DNA of 64,000 bases from NCBI RefSeq assembly GCF_900182605.1, contig NZ_FXTB01000006.1, positions 1-64,000 of the forward strand, written 5' to 3'. A program made the position numbers and the translations under genes. This DNA comes from Saccharicrinis carchari. GTDB taxonomy: Bacteria; Bacteroidota; Bacteroidia; Bacteroidales; Marinilabiliaceae. Shown one piece after another: positions 58,601-64,000 of the stretch. The notes under the pieces are model-generated. The model was given only the letters and a program-made list of their open reading frames with translations, ran no database searches and had not been told where the DNA came from. Numbering within the stretch: the first letter of the stretch is position 1; each line of letters begins with the position of its first letter.

Positions 58601-58718
58601 CTAAATTGATGCATAGGAATAAACTGAAGGTAAGCAAAAGCCACCTGTATAAACTTTTCGAGGCAAGAGATTGTGTGTTGCCCGCCTCTGACGGATATGA
58701 ATAACATTTTTTTATCAT
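49665..58718 (-). CDS. Giant T9SS surface protein with Calx-beta, CARDB and PKD
   Basis: A 3017-residue secreted protein. Order: signal peptide (about 25-43), Fn3-like (165-255), two CARDB (256-500), four Calx-beta repeats (505-918, with ENSTSSLRCRV, DEGDVLTFTV, AEGRADAGQVTV), CARDB (920-1035), carboxypeptidase-regulatory-like and NPCBM-like beta domains, a Gly-rich linker at about 1590-1625 next to a Cys-rich stretch, further beta domains, three Ig-like modules (about 2430-2840), a PKD domain (about 2845-2930, NRAPIANAGSD) and a T9SS type A sorting domain (last 75 residues, VFPNPSKGMVYI to KKVVILP). Such proteins sit on the cell surface and usually bind Ca2+ and polymers. ATG 58718 overlaps the TGA of the upstream gene, so the two are co-translated. 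Substrate unknown. Confidence 0.92.
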   Translation of the reverse strand: MIKKCYSYPSEAGNTQSLASKSLYRWLLLTFSLFLCINLGATLQLPPIPSVEDFNRLYEYNSEYAIRVSLDATFLESGAIVAYVDGQIRGAQTQADVFPPTGNKVYKLRIYSNSASGETVSLKYYDIFNDKIYDLTQTIPFVADEVPDYSNPDIFNAFCPTPVAANLLLPAGNAQNVNDRATFSWEGSAANTHYGLLLWKDGETEPTVPYYTGIKGTSTTVYNLTAASTYNWRIISYNGCDNTVSDASSFTVRELPDLVVSSITTPANVESATNFNVQYTVQNLTAGATVESSWYDRVFISQNNTYEPTDLYLGRVLNSTTLAGNGSYSNNLDVMLPAEYSGTYYIIVVCDSYNAVKETDNSNNTTAQSEALIVTQKALPNISLANITADKSTVQPGDSITVSWTVENNTGVAAIGGWSEKVSLNTQTGLKVLLNGAPKYAADLGAGGAIVRSAKFAIPTSLPFSGDTYLEVALFPNPALIEEPGGASNNTLVSASAINIGSQLFISLPASSLPENSTSSLRCRVSRSSNPATPLTVNLTSDVAGQITIPATVTIPASSYSTLFYLSTIDNDILDGTRNVQITASATAHNSAVADFAVHDNEVVALSASFSSATADEGDVLTFTVTRNLVTDQAVTVNLNATSNSQLQFERQMTIPANQPSAEIQVTVIQDDIAELNEEVFINVTSPGMTSGQAGVMVMDDDIPGIELEILTDSISEGGGPYAAWAIVRKTDAEDKHVRVKLNANVANALFFPTDITLPLGTGEKKFNLGAIDNALVDGTRKVILTAAIYLPSCNCVTTATNGGTFSDTISIIDNDGPSLSLTFNPLSMAEGRADAGQVTVTRNTPPDVPLTVNLSHNDPSELQLPATLTIPQGQLSASATISTVNDNVEDGNQQVTVTAEADGFAPGIGWVYVTDQNKPDLEPLGLTLTDDTVVTGQQIEIKCEIANHGFAQSPSGVAVEVYLSKDGLVDDKDEVLGRFEIPNPIAQGDSAEFWELVTAPQKTGVFNVLLKVNPQSSNTELVYINNQTSPVEITLIPNYSGMASVAEEQFIAAQGITISGSATSTQGEPMPNALLDVYLITNGIRQVITVTTDESGDFTTIFEPLPGTSGHYVVGACYPGQGLSEVQDEFDIMGMKRSGPRNLVWDILYNVDNTGTLTMQNLSNVDLTNVVFTPQNIPEGFELSIDTIDVLPGANTAQFNYTLVGTELTEGNDYLQVPVIVSSTEGVVHEFTLYYYCQAQAGHIKAMPASINTTMTKGVPRLYELLIYNDGAGETGEVAIDIPDFDWMNLVTPDTLTTILSGDTVAIVLQLTPGEDIPLNTPISGRIAINVANGNSLAVPYRIEAVSEETGNLVVDVVDEYTYYTDEAPHVANARVVVRHPFTGVTIAEGFTGVDGKFTVNDIPEGNYRLYVEADKHESYQNIILIDPGRTNEQSIFLSFQAITYTWDVVPTEIEDEYQIDLIMEFETNVPVPVVTIEMPKEMPALIGDETFTFPVTLTNKGLITANDVELTLPTDPEYEFITNYTTIDLLAQQAIQVPVIMKRKDSSLKSSAGAQASGGCTDYVIVVYSWVCGDNGRWQQGNALFTYTGRSCPGGGGGGGIGGGLGGGGWGGPVRGGGSGGYTSSSGTPTISTAAASCDECIEALAVNAIGCLGPYGNAFACGYSFADGISLKDAVMCGLGFTPIGCPLAILDALFTCYGSFGGGPAGGFGGLAYPLKGAQANTIPPIIKQAANDLQYVQFQIDATFNYLDQYFGVFDWRTKESIRDFADAVGTFIDSESMITPPAVLDIKNAMDGADITPAEIDAFVLRWNTTLTAWNAGVTSPTSEYPDIVDKAELNKSVADIQTVIDYADGRGYASIDEMYDDSMVTIEEQIDEKRGSVCASVTIKISQKLTMTREAFEGTLTISNGNETTPMQEIKLDLEVKDENGILSNDLFEIETKALDILTGIDGTGVLGANQKGSATILFIPEKGAAPTVPKSYSFGGSFSYLDPFTGVTVTKPLFPVILDVHPSPDLTLHYFMQRDILGDDALTPDVVEPIVPAELAVMIENNGFGTAKNVKIESSQPEIIDNEKGLAIHFELIGSNLQGQPKQLGLIDIPFGSIDPMSTKIGQWWFTSDLLGHFINYEAHVTHLDSRGNPDLSLVSGAYLHELIRSIRVYGAQDDGISDFLVNEIQDSHEVPDAIYISQGQVVLDVEEATNAVATGQPTTGTTRLYATPGHIGWNYLKINDPGKGSFTIESVTRVSDGQVIPLDNMWLTHVTLPDGKEPVYENKLHFVDNFPSMQTQEYIIAWKVDVGSAPKIVSIGGLPKAMVTEQVNTATVTFNKPMDGSTFNYEDLVLRLQGGNDLMNSSVSVTQTDAYNFEIDLSTLTTGDGYYVLTVQANEIYDQTGVSGTVGKHGSWTQFLGAPAIVEFTGLPTTLSGPPFNVLDIEFNLPVDMATVLPARFAISRNGETVEGNLTVTHVSGDTLFTLSGLADYMAQDGNFELSVDLTGIVSLAGTAGLIQQKVGWQVDTTPPAIVEVRPDASKGFDWQHYADFEVEFSEGVTNFNLDQLELWKDNVRQPLSQLHLDELNASTYLLSQFRLLTYYEGEYKLVIHAEEVTDSAGLTGTAAFEYEWTVNRDLPAPVENLRIAPDLGFSDTDGITSTKELSAIMDVTEAGNTVELYLNDNGTMTQLAVRSNVPVGELTIPFTLPTGGHMRIEAYSVNETGSPSIVSLPVFIDEAPLTAVIIGLPAGVSETHPDPVSIVFSRNIMESTLGAELFKVYHNNVAITMPGITITQVSDSLFTLSGLSLLPLANGNYSIEMDIRSLQKQTSGLKGAQTTKSTWRLQTTNRAPIANAGSDLLITQSGTYQLDGSASSDPDNDNLVYKWYAPDGVVLDDATLMNPEFTVSGATANKVYTFILSVDDGKVVRTDKVDVVVQLPVSADDKVQDTYITVFPNPSKGMVYISGEVDKAHRIQVFDMSGRSVYISGPSEETPMQLDLNHLSKGMYNILIFIDKKVISKKVVILP

Positions 58719-61700
58719 CACTTGGTGGTTTTAATAAATTTATGCAAATGAACGCCGTTACTTACTGCGACTTCGATAAAATATACTCCATTGGGCAGAT
58801 GCGCTATGTTTAGCCTGCCGGAACTACTTAGCTCGTTCCACTGCATCACCTTATATCCGGTAGCGCTATAGATGCTAATGTCCAATACTTCCATATCGCT
58901 ACTGATGTTGATGAAACTGCTTGCCGGATTGGGCGATAAGCTGATGGTTCCATTTCCAAACGGGTTGTTTGCACTCGTCGCGATTGGTAAAACCAGCTTC
59001 TCGGGAGCAGAGGCACTTCCGGTAATTTCATCGGACTTAAATTCTTTCGTCCAATTCAGCTCTCTTTCCACGCCATTATGTACTACTTTAAAGTTGATGG
59101 TTTCGCCATTGTTGTTGGAGTAATAAGAGAGCACAAAGATGTACCGTCCTGTGTTGCCAACAGGGTCAGCTGTTTTTTCTCCGCGCAAAACACCATCGCT
59201 ATAGGCTCTTAAAATATCGTTTTCGGAAGTTATGGCTTGCCCGTTTTGATTCACCAGCTCCGCAACAAGCGTGGCGGAATACTCATATTCATTATCAAAA
59301 CCGTTGGTGGCCGTTGCTTTCTTTAATTTTGGGGCAGGTGGCACCGTAGTTAACGCAGCGGCATCGTAGCGGAGCATACCCGCGTTTTTCAGGTTCAGCT
59401 TATATCCGTGCAGCACCTCCATGGTTTGCAAATCTCCCACCCATCCAGAGCCGGGGAAATAAATAGACGCACCACCTTCACCTTTTATCAGCACATCGCC
59501 ATTGGGGATGGATGCCGGCAAAATAGCATCGTTAATATCTGCATTTGCCTTCAAAAGATAAGGTAAACTGTTCCAACCCGACACTACAGGTAAGCCGGTG
59601 AGCGTTGGGTTGATTTCATTGCCTGTAAGCTGCAAGGTGCCGCCCGTAGCTTTTTTGAGCCTGACGGCAAGGCTGGCAGGTAGTTCTTTTAAATCACCGA
59701 ACCAGCCGTATCCGCTGTACCAGGTTGCAGAAGCCATGGGTGATTTTATATAGTCGAGATTCGCAAAAGTAAGGCTCGACAGCACTTCATCAATACCAAA
59801 GTCGGGCGGTGTAACAGACAAGGAAAGCATGTTCCAGCCCGAAGCGATAGACCTCGACAGCGTATGTTGAGGAACATGAACGCTTACCGTCCATATCTTG
59901 GTAGTGGAACCGTCCTCGGCAGTTACCGTATAATTTTGCGGTATCGCAAAATCCCGGTTGGTCCCTCCGTCAGGCGTTATTGTGGCCCAGGTAGAGAGTT
60001 CAAAGTCCGGCGACATATTCCGCACATCGTAACCATAAGGCATGTGCAGCGCTACTGTTGCCGCACCGGCATCGATATCAGCCGATTCTAAATCGGCTAA
60101 TGTTACGTTGATGATATCTGCATCGCTGCTCAGTACGTCGATATTTTTTACCGATATATTTACCATGTCCGGCAAGGAGTTGCTCTGTCCGTCGTTTACC
60201 ACCAGGGTAAACACCAGGATAGAATCTAAACGCACACTTGGCGCGGTAAAAGTTGGCTGCGCCACAGTGTTGGATGACAGCGTTACCTCCGGCGGGGCTG
60301 TCCATAAATAAGTGATATCGTCATTGTCCGGATCGGAAGAAAGCGAACCGTTCAATTGAACATTGTCCCGCTCGTTAACCGTTTGATCCACGCCGGCATG
60401 GGCCAGTGGGATTTGATTGACCTGAAGGACCTTGATGGTCACCGTATCGGCTTGCGAATCCACGATACCGTCGTTTACGGTTAGGCTGAAGCGAAAGTCT
60501 GAATCCGTTTGAACTGCCGGGGCAATAAAGGTGGGAGTAGCACTATTGGAGTTGAACAAAACAACGCCGTCGAGCGATAGCCAGTTGAAAACAAGGGCTT
60601 GGCCATCCGGATCGAAAGAGCCCGTGCCGTTTAAGGATACATTGCTGCCTTCGGGGTACGACATGTCGGTACCAGCATTGGCTACGGGCATTTTATTTAT
60701 CTGCCTAACGGTGACCGTAACTTTTGAGGTATCCGAATTGCTTGTGCCATCATTGGTGACCAAACTAAAAGTGAAATTAGTGTTTTGGTGTACCTCAGGG
60801 GCGGTAAACGAAGGATCGACTAATGTTGGATCGTCGAGCGTAATTCCGGCGGGGGCTATCCATAAATAGGTAAAAGGATCGCCATCGTTATCATAAGAAC
60901 CCGAACCATCCAGCTGCGCCGGGGTGTTTTCATCTACCGAAAAGTTGGCGCCCGCATCAGCCACCGGCCTGTAGCTGGCCTGCTCAACACGGGTAACCCT
61001 TCCGTTTGCCAAAACAGAGTTTATATTACCTTCATTTATGGTGAAGCCGTTAAAATTAACCGCTGTATTGCTAAAAATTGATAGGGCATTCTTAATTCTA
61101 AAAAGCAGATAGAACACATTGCCCGATGAAATGGGGTTCGATCCGGCACCTACCAATTGGATAGTATTCCCATCCACCGTAGTTTCGATTAACATACCGG
61201 GGTCGGCTGCTTCTACGCCCACAAAATTCAAATATTGAGTTTGGAAAGTAACTTCTCCTTCAAAGCTAAAAATGTTTCGCCCGGAGGGGAGTTGGGATGT
61301 GCTTACGGCCACCCGGGTATCATTGTCCAAATCGCCATCGGTATTGTTAATGCTCAGCGTATGGTCGTTTACGGTAAAAGTTCCGCTCGTCACCGTTGCT
61401 CCTACGTTGTCGGTAGCCGTCACGGTGAAAGTACCACCGCTCAAACCGCTGACCACACCGGCGGCATCCACTGAAGCCACGTTGGCATCAGAAACAGAAT
61501 AGCTGTAGGGTGGGTTGCCATTACTAACGCTCATATTAATCGTTTCGCCCCACATAAGCGAACCCGATGTAGGGGATATGGTTAAGTTGGGCAAGGTGTT
61601 GACTTGTACGTAATTGTTGGTAACAAATGACAATAAAGATTCGTTGAACATCGCACTTTGAAAACTGATATATTGATTGCCCGGACTTATGCCTACAAAG

Positions 61701-62674
61701 GGTACGTAAACCAAAACGCCATTGCCGGCTATACCGGTTCCCGATGCAAAAGACAAAGAAACCCTGTTGGAATGAATCCTTCGTTCCACGGATATGGAAT
61801 AATCGCCTTGTTGAACCGGTGTCTCAGCGGGCGTGAGACCCCCGGGATAAGATAACTCAATCGTACCCGAAAATACCTGGGTTCCCGGAGCCACTTCGAT
61901 TTGTAGCGGCACCAATACGGTTTGTGAAGGATAAACGGTAAGATCGTTGGGGATAGACATGCGTATGGCCCTCACGTCCATCACACCTGTGGTATAATTT
62001 GTTTCTGCATTATTGTCAGTAACATAAGCCCGTGTGGTTCCCGGCCCAATGGCACGCAGGGTATTGTCGTTGACCACTTGTGCCACTGCTGTGTTTTCGC
62101 TGCCAAAGGTATAGGGTTCAAGGCCACCACTGGCCGAAAGGGTAATTTCGTCGCCCACAAAAAGCTGTCCGCTATCGGGCGAAATATTAGGAAAGGAACG
62201 CTGGGACGCAATTATATAACCACTTGTATAGGCTGATGCGGGCGCTCCCTCGTTCAAATAACTTTGGGCGTTGTTAAACCCAATATAGGTATTCCCGTGT
62301 CGTGTGGCTCGGAATCTAAGATAAATAACATCCCCGGTTCCCGTCAGGGCGTTGGCACCTGCACCGGCCAGCCTCAAATTTCCGGGTGAAACCAGGTTTG
62401 TTGTGGGTAATCCCCACCCCGTCAGGATATCCCCTACATCCTCTACCCCCAAAAACTCCAGATAGTTTGCGTTGTAGGTAATGTGGAACCTATAGGCAAA
62501 GATACCTTCGCCGGTCAGGTTGCTATCCGCTTGCACGGCCACAACAAAAGTATCGCGCTCTTCTACACTTTTACCTTCGACGCTAAAATTGATTGTTTGC
62601 GAAAAAGAGCTCATGCTCAGGGATATAAATACTCCCAAAATCATCAGTCTTATATGTTGGTAATAATTATCCAT
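58718..62674 (-). CDS. T9SS surface protein with cohesin-like modules and PKD
   Basis: A 1318-residue secreted protein. Signal peptide (1-25, ending SFSQ); cohesin-like module 1 (about 27-155, FRFHITYNANYLEFLGVEDV), BIG2-like module (163-235), cohesin-like 2 (237-360), BIG2-like (365-437), cohesin-like 3 (440-565, GEVTFQTQYLNFVGVEAAD), three PKD domains (570-855, VADAGANFSVDEN, VANAGTDMSYPEG, LAHAGVDQTVNER), a DUF5018-like domain (856-945, ending YTVTAEDGSTTKIW), a beta domain with SGWNMLSLSVTP and a C-terminal T9SS sorting domain (about 1245-1318). The adjacent upstream gene carries a dockerin, suggesting binding between the two. It is followed by the giant gene with a TGATG overlap. Confidence 0.9.
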   Translation of the reverse strand: MDNYYQHIRLMILGVFISLSMSSFSQTINFSVEGKSVEERDTFVVAVQADSNLTGEGIFAYRFHITYNANYLEFLGVEDVGDILTGWGLPTTNLVSPGNLRLAGAGANALTGTGDVIYLRFRATRHGNTYIGFNNAQSYLNEGAPASAYTSGYIIASQRSFPNISPDSGQLFVGDEITLSASGGLEPYTFGSENTAVAQVVNDNTLRAIGPGTTRAYVTDNNAETNYTTGVMDVRAIRMSIPNDLTVYPSQTVLVPLQIEVAPGTQVFSGTIELSYPGGLTPAETPVQQGDYSISVERRIHSNRVSLSFASGTGIAGNGVLVYVPFVGISPGNQYISFQSAMFNESLLSFVTNNYVQVNTLPNLTISPTSGSLMWGETINMSVSNGNPPYSYSVSDANVASVDAAGVVSGLSGGTFTVTATDNVGATVTSGTFTVNDHTLSINNTDGDLDNDTRVAVSTSQLPSGRNIFSFEGEVTFQTQYLNFVGVEAADPGMLIETTVDGNTIQLVGAGSNPISSGNVFYLLFRIKNALSIFSNTAVNFNGFTINEGNINSVLANGRVTRVEQASYRPVADAGANFSVDENTPAQLDGSGSYDNDGDPFTYLWIAPAGITLDDPTLVDPSFTAPEVHQNTNFTFSLVTNDGTSNSDTSKVTVTVRQINKMPVANAGTDMSYPEGSNVSLNGTGSFDPDGQALVFNWLSLDGVVLFNSNSATPTFIAPAVQTDSDFRFSLTVNDGIVDSQADTVTIKVLQVNQIPLAHAGVDQTVNERDNVQLNGSLSSDPDNDDITYLWTAPPEVTLSSNTVAQPTFTAPSVRLDSILVFTLVVNDGQSNSLPDMVNISVKNIDVLSSDADIINVTLADLESADIDAGAATVALHMPYGYDVRNMSPDFELSTWATITPDGGTNRDFAIPQNYTVTAEDGSTTKIWTVSVHVPQHTLSRSIASGWNMLSLSVTPPDFGIDEVLSSLTFANLDYIKSPMASATWYSGYGWFGDLKELPASLAVRLKKATGGTLQLTGNEINPTLTGLPVVSGWNSLPYLLKANADINDAILPASIPNGDVLIKGEGGASIYFPGSGWVGDLQTMEVLHGYKLNLKNAGMLRYDAAALTTVPPAPKLKKATATNGFDNEYEYSATLVAELVNQNGQAITSENDILRAYSDGVLRGEKTADPVGNTGRYIFVLSYYSNNNGETINFKVVHNGVERELNWTKEFKSDEITGSASAPEKLVLPIATSANNPFGNGTISLSPNPASSFINISSDMEVLDISIYSATGYKVMQWNELSSSGRLNIAHLPNGVYFIEVAVSNGVHLHKFIKTTK

Positions 62675-62715
62675 AGCTTATAATTTAAATAGTCTTACTC
62701 ATCGACAACAAATAA

Positions 62716-62746
62716 AGGGAGGTGGCCGATATGGCAGACCTCCCTT
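62716..62746 (-). terminator. Hairpin after the dockerin protein gene
   Basis: Arms AAGGGAGGT and ACCTCCCTT form a 9-bp stem, 10 bases beyond the stop at 62756. The following bases (TATTTGTTG) are only weakly T-rich, so termination may be partial and reading into the next gene is possible. Confidence 0.6.
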
Positions 62747-62755
62747 AAGTGAACA

Positions 62756-64000
62756 CTATTTCACCGATATTTTCCTGGTTACGGTAAAGTCATTGTTTCT
62801 GATGGTAATCAGATAAATGCCGGAACTGCCCGCATCGGAGCTTATCGGCAAGTTAAAGCTATGTATACCGGATTCAATATCTTCAATTACGAACTGATGA
62901 ATATTCTTACCGCTCAAATCGGTCACTGTAACGGTTGAGTTGGGCAGTGCATTTACTGTGGCAATATCCAGGTAAAGCACATTGTTGTTGTGCCATACAT
63001 TTAGCTTATCCACACCCTGCGGCAAGTCAACTGAGGTAGAAATGGGCGAAACCACTTCAATATCCAATGGAATAATGGTGCTTGCTTCGTTAGCGGAAGC
63101 GCTCATCAGCTCAATAACGGAGCTTGGGATGTTGTCGTCGAGCATCTCAAACCTAAGGTTAACATTCGTTCTATCGAAGTTTAGTTTATGAGCCGATGCC
63201 ATCGAAAGGGATATTTCGCCCGAAGAACTGTTGTATCCATTGGCTATCATGATGTCCCCTGGCAAATCGGATCCTTCCACGGAGATCAGCTTGATATGTG
63301 AAGGATTGGAGGCCAATTTTATATCGATGCCCCTTATGTCCTCATCCATCGATGTTGTAAGCTGTAGCGTGACATCAAAAAGAGATGACGTAACCTGAAC
63401 ATCCGTACCTGTAATACTTAATCCCTTTGGCCCCGTAGATTTTAATGCTGCCGCGGGAGGTGGCACATTGTTAAAATCGGTGATCAAGCCAATGGAATAC
63501 TGCAATATCAAGGAAGCGTCGTAGCTGGATATGGAAGCATCCCCTGAAACATCAGCCACACCTTGCTGAGTAGCCGACAGGGTAATATTACCCACCGTAT
63601 GCTGCAACACCAGCGAAGCATCGTAAGGTTTTATCTCTCCATTGAGGCTCACATCCCCGAGAATTGGGCTACCCAATATGGTATTCCAGGGACTAAAGGT
63701 TACCCCATCCGAAACTACCTTGCCCAAGCCGGATGCGTTGAGTGTTGCATGGTAAGGGCCGGTGGCATCGCCCCACCAGCAGTTAATGGCATTTATATTA
63801 TTTGCCGTGGTCAGGTTATAGATAGAAAAGCCCGAGTTGGGGTCAAAATTGATAAAGTCGCAATTGTTGATGACAGGTTGAGAGGTATTGCGCGAAACGA
63901 TACCGTACAGATTGTTGTCGAACAAGCAATCGGTAAGTGTAGGAGAAGAATTGTTTACGGTAACGGCTCCCCTACTGTTTGAGCCGGCATTATACGAGGC
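62756..64000 (-). CDS. T9SS beta-helix protein with dockerin, N-terminus off-window
   Basis: The frame is open to the right edge (at least 414 residues); a start is not in the window, and the internal TTG at 63925 is not a likely start. The visible part begins with a right-handed beta-helix (NosD-like: CLFDNNLYGIVSRNTSQPVINNCDF, then the INCWWGDATGP motif), followed by a type I dockerin with two Ca-loops (DVSLNGEIKPYD and DVSGDASISSYD, each followed by ASLxLQ), a cohesin-like beta domain and a T9SS C-terminal sorting domain ending VTRKISVK. It may attach to the cohesin-like modules of the next gene. Enzyme or adhesin role depends on the missing N-terminus. Confidence 0.88.
   Translation of the reverse strand, partial: ASYNAGSNSRGAVTVNNSSPTLTDCLFDNNLYGIVSRNTSQPVINNCDFINFDPNSGFSIYNLTTANNINAINCWWGDATGPYHATLNASGLGKVVSDGVTFSPWNTILGSPILGDVSLNGEIKPYDASLVLQHTVGNITLSATQQGVADVSGDASISSYDASLILQYSIGLITDFNNVPPPAAALKSTGPKGLSITGTDVQVTSSLFDVTLQLTTSMDEDIRGIDIKLASNPSHIKLISVEGSDLPGDIMIANGYNSSSGEISLSMASAHKLNFDRTNVNLRFEMLDDNIPSSVIELMSASANEASTIIPLDIEVVSPISTSVDLPQGVDKLNVWHNNNVLYLDIATVNALPNSTVTVTDLSGKNIHQFVIEDIESGIHSFNLPISSDAGSSGIYLITIRNNDFTVTRKISVK

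Overview
The window looks like a piece of a Bacteroidota chromosome, probably from the Bacteroidales/Marinilabiliales side of the phylum. The evidence is type IX secretion (T9SS) C-terminal sorting domains on very large surface proteins, a TonB-dependent receptor with a carboxypeptidase-like N-terminal domain, LytTR and PAS-type signalling proteins, -7 promoter boxes of the TAnnTTTG type, AT-rich intergenic DNA and the tsaD/tamB divergent pair. No rRNA, tRNA, CRISPR array or prophage was seen.

Layout. 1-6996 (-): a giant secreted protein cut by the left edge. 7000-7640: a run of GC-rich inverted repeats. 7647-13238 (-): an ABC exporter, a repeat array carrying a DUF559 nuclease gene (+), then an S24/S26-like peptidase, an HPr-kinase-like protein, a 72-aa peptide and a PqqD-like protein. 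I read this as a lasso-like peptide (RiPP) locus that lacks a cyclase and has been split by a repeat/DUF559 insertion. 13362-26030: housekeeping genes (tsaD, tamB, a LytTR regulator, trmH, HU, sbcD-sbcC). 26061-29255 (-): a Wzc/Wza-type polysaccharide export pair. 29851-39383: a PAS/GAF histidine kinase, CvfB-like protein, HAD phosphatase, META lipoprotein, ABC-F ATPase and ClC channel; between the last two lies a probable orphan small RNA. 39627-49331: a TonB receptor, two tandem paralogues of GH2-type sugar-binding domains, a small secreted protein, an OmpR-type two-component pair with a Pho-box-like operator beside it, an inositol-monophosphatase-family enzyme and an aminoglycoside/ecdysteroid-kinase-like protein. 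49665-64000 (-): three T9SS surface proteins in a row; one has cohesin-like modules and its neighbour has a dockerin.

How the parts may work together. The PqqD-like protein would bind the YxxPxL-type leader of the 72-aa peptide, the HPr-kinase-like protein would phosphorylate it, the peptidase would trim it and the ABC protein would export it. The two-component system probably drives the adjacent secreted 122-aa protein, and possibly the sugar-binding pair, through five TGTCAT-type half-sites placed 20 bp upstream of a -7 box. The cohesin and dockerin proteins may assemble on the cell surface.

The strongest leads for new biology are the cyclase-less RiPP locus, the repeat family with compensatory stem changes around the DUF559 gene, the orphan RNA at 37040-37245, and the operator array at 44653-44700. 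All functional statements rest on motif reading only; no searches were run.
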